Shown: piece after piece, positions 62,714 to 64,000 of the stretch | Numbering within the stretch: the first letter of the stretch is position 1 | How the letters are laid out: the number at the start of each line of letters is the position of its first letter | Assembly (NCBI GenBank): GCA_964649825.1 | Contig: CAZYQW010000122.1 | Location: forward strand, 1 to 64,000 | From: CAZYQW01 sp964649825 | GTDB lineage: Bacteria; Planctomycetota; B15-G4; JADJEK01 | DNA length: 64,000 nucleotides | Direction: 5' to 3' | Translations under genes and position numbers: made by a program | Notes under the pieces: model-generated | Seen by the model: the letters and a program-made list of their open reading frames with translations, nothing else | What the model was told of the DNA's origin: nothing | Database searches by the model: none

Positions 62714-63775
62714 ATGATCTCGATCGATTCACTACGGGGACCGGCCGAGGCCGCGCTCGGCCGCCTGGTCGAGCCGGGGGCGAGCGCGCCTGATTCGATC
62801 CTCGTCGGCGTCGATCCCGGCGTTCGCGAGCGCCTGGCCCCCCTGCTCACGACGGTGGGCGACCGATCCGCCGCCCCGGCCGAAGGGGCGAAGGTCGGCG
62901 GGTTCGACGTGCACGAGGTTCTCTCGCGCGCCGGAGCGGCCCTCTGCCTGCGCGTCTCCGACCCCAAGGATCGCGAGCGCTCGCTGGTCCTGAAGGAGAT
63001 CGATGCCGCGGGCCCCGCGGCGCGGGTGCAGGCGATCGCGACCCAGATCGAGGTCGCATCGAGCGGCTCCCACGCGGCCGCGCTTCCGATCGGCTTCGAG
63101 GCCGCGGGCGGCCGCGTCTACGTGGTGCGCCCGTTCATCGCGGGAGTGACGCTCGCGAAGATCCTCGAGGCGCTCGCGGTCGAAGAGGTGCCCCCCGACT
63201 CGCCGACGTGGCGACTCGCGGCGGGTGCCCGTGGAGGCGGCGCGAACGTGACGGGCGCGAAGATGGTCTGCCGCATCGGACAGTTCAGCTCGGCCGCGCT
63301 CGCCGACGTCCACGCGAAGGGCGCGGTGCACGGCGCGCTCAAACCCGAGAACCTGATCTGCGACGACACGGTGAAGCCGACCCTCGTCGACTTCGGCTGC
63401 GGCCATCCGAGCGCGCCGTTCGAAGCCCCGGAGGTGATCGGCGCCGGCGATCGCGCCGCGGCGCGCGGCCCCGCGGCCGATCTCTACGCGCTCGGGGTGA
63501 TCATGCACCGCTGTCTGACGCGGAAGCCGCTCTTCGGGGACGGAGACGTGGCGTACATCGAGCAAGCGACGCTCTCGCAGAAGCCCATCAGCCCGCTGAA
63601 GGTGAACTTCAAGGCGAGCAACGAGATGACGACCATCACGCTCGCGCTTCTCGAGAAGGACGCGAAGGATCGCTACGCGAGCGCCGCCGACCTGAAGGCC
63701 GACCTCGACCGCTACCACAAGAACGAGCCGATCCAGCGCAAGCAGAAGGGTCTGCTGAAGCGGCTGTTCGGCTGA
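62714..63775 (+). CDS. Protein-kinase-like protein, probably catalytically inactive
   Basis: 353 residues. A 60-residue N-terminal extension precedes a Hanks-type fold: the ATP-site Lys in 'SLVLKEI' (K94), 'VVRPFIAGVTLAKIL', the catalytic loop as HGALKPENL (206-214), DFG at 226 and 'FEAPEVIG'. The catalytic Asp of HRD is replaced by Ala (A208), and the glycine loop is weak. It has no membrane segment; the C-terminus ends in a basic 'KQKGLLKRLFG'. Probably a pseudokinase that binds nucleotide or partner proteins. The RBS is weak. Confidence 0.82.
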   Translation: MISIDSLRGPAEAALGRLVEPGASAPDSILVGVDPGVRERLAPLLTTVGDRSAAPAEGAKVGGFDVHEVLSRAGAALCLRVSDPKDRERSLVLKEIDAAGPAARVQAIATQIEVASSGSHAAALPIGFEAAGGRVYVVRPFIAGVTLAKILEALAVEEVPPDSPTWRLAAGARGGGANVTGAKMVCRIGQFSSAALADVHAKGAVHGALKPENLICDDTVKPTLVDFGCGHPSAPFEAPEVIGAGDRAAARGPAADLYALGVIMHRCLTRKPLFGDGDVAYIEQATLSQKPISPLKVNFKASNEMTTITLALLEKDAKDRYASAADLKADLDRYHKNEPIQRKQKGLLKRLFG

Positions 63776-63963
63776 TCAGGAGCGCGGCGGCTCGGCGGTT
63801 TCCTCGTCCAGGCCTACGAGTACGTTCGCTCCACCCTGAGGGCTGGCATGACGGCCGATCCTCGAGCGCCGCACTCTGTGCTGCCTCTTGCTCAACTCCT
63901 CCGACGCCCCGGCCGATCTGTTAGATATTGGCAGTTTCTCACAGACGGGCTATTCTTCCACCA

Positions 63964-64000
63964 ATGAGCGGCGACAACGACCTGACCAGCATGACGGTGT
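63964..64000 (+). CDS. Start of a further gene, cut by window end
   Basis: ATG at 63964 begins MSGDNDLTSMTV. The upstream 63900-63960 is clearly A/T-richer than its surroundings, as expected of a promoter. The product cannot be recognised from 12 codons. Confidence 0.45.
   Translation, partial: MSGDNDLTSMTV

Noticed and set aside
1..64000. CRISPR array, tRNA or rRNA genes
   Set aside because: No regularly spaced direct repeats and no recognisable tRNA or rRNA sequence were found by reading.

Overview
The window is GC-rich bacterial DNA. It resembles an uncultured planctomycete: many secreted, low-complexity-rich beta-propeller and FG-GAP proteins share a C-terminal module ending in a '(T/S)NG(L/V)x(L/V)' type tail, and there is a hydrazine-synthase-alpha-like cytochrome protein, a DUF1326 protein, a sigma-54 activator and large numbers of hypothetical exported proteins. 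The phylum call is inference from gene content; no rRNA, tRNA or CRISPR array was seen.

Layout. 1-137 and 37206-37311 are copies of a small inverted-repeat mobile element. 250-7106 (minus) is a tightly overlapped five-gene operon of exported or lipoprotein genes (unknown secreted protein, two lipoproteins, an S41-like protease, a DUF1326 fusion). 7296-9119 is an FG-GAP protein with a good RBS and a terminator. 9432-13438 (minus) is a xanthine-dehydrogenase-type molybdenum hydroxylase operon (Tat-exported 2Fe-2S subunit, molybdopterin subunit, FAD subunit, then a small Cys-rich protein). 14584-17183 is a VIT/VWA surface protein translationally coupled to a rhombosortase-like rhomboid protease. 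17121-24670 holds exported propeller proteins, a cytochrome c lipoprotein and much gene debris (yaiI, SDR, ECF sigma and kinase fragments). 24583-25056 is intact yaiI (UPF0178). 25112-29482 (minus) is an operon with a sigma-54 activator at its head, divergent from a large exported protein at 29674 that has a candidate sigma-54 promoter. 34006-36190 is a LemA/TPM operon flanked by a broken CHAT gene. 36289-37125 is an FkbM methyltransferase, 37510-40866 a diheme HZS-alpha-like protein and 41277-42617 a CNNM/CorC family membrane protein.

The most interesting part is 46.9-58.0 kb. A stand-alone TIR protein is followed, after a serine hydrolase, by two large convergent paralogues (50380-53637 and 54755-57982) with the order TIR - second TIR-like domain - NACHT-type NTPase - FGE-sulfatase/C-type-lectin domain. 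Their 3' ends are identical for 26 nt before and 72 nt after a 66/67-nt tract. In that tract every clear substitution falls on codon position 1 or 2 and none on position 3. This is the signature of diversity-generating retroelement (DGR) variable repeats. Between the two targets lies a reading frame with Avd-like features. No reverse transcriptase or template repeat was seen, so the locus looks like a remote or partly decayed DGR target site whose variable receptors are immune-type (TIR/NACHT) proteins.

The last part (58.1-64 kb) has HEAT and CGNR gene remnants, an epoxide hydrolase, a truncated second FkbM copy, a CehA/McbA-type PHP protein, a pseudokinase and the first codons of one more gene.
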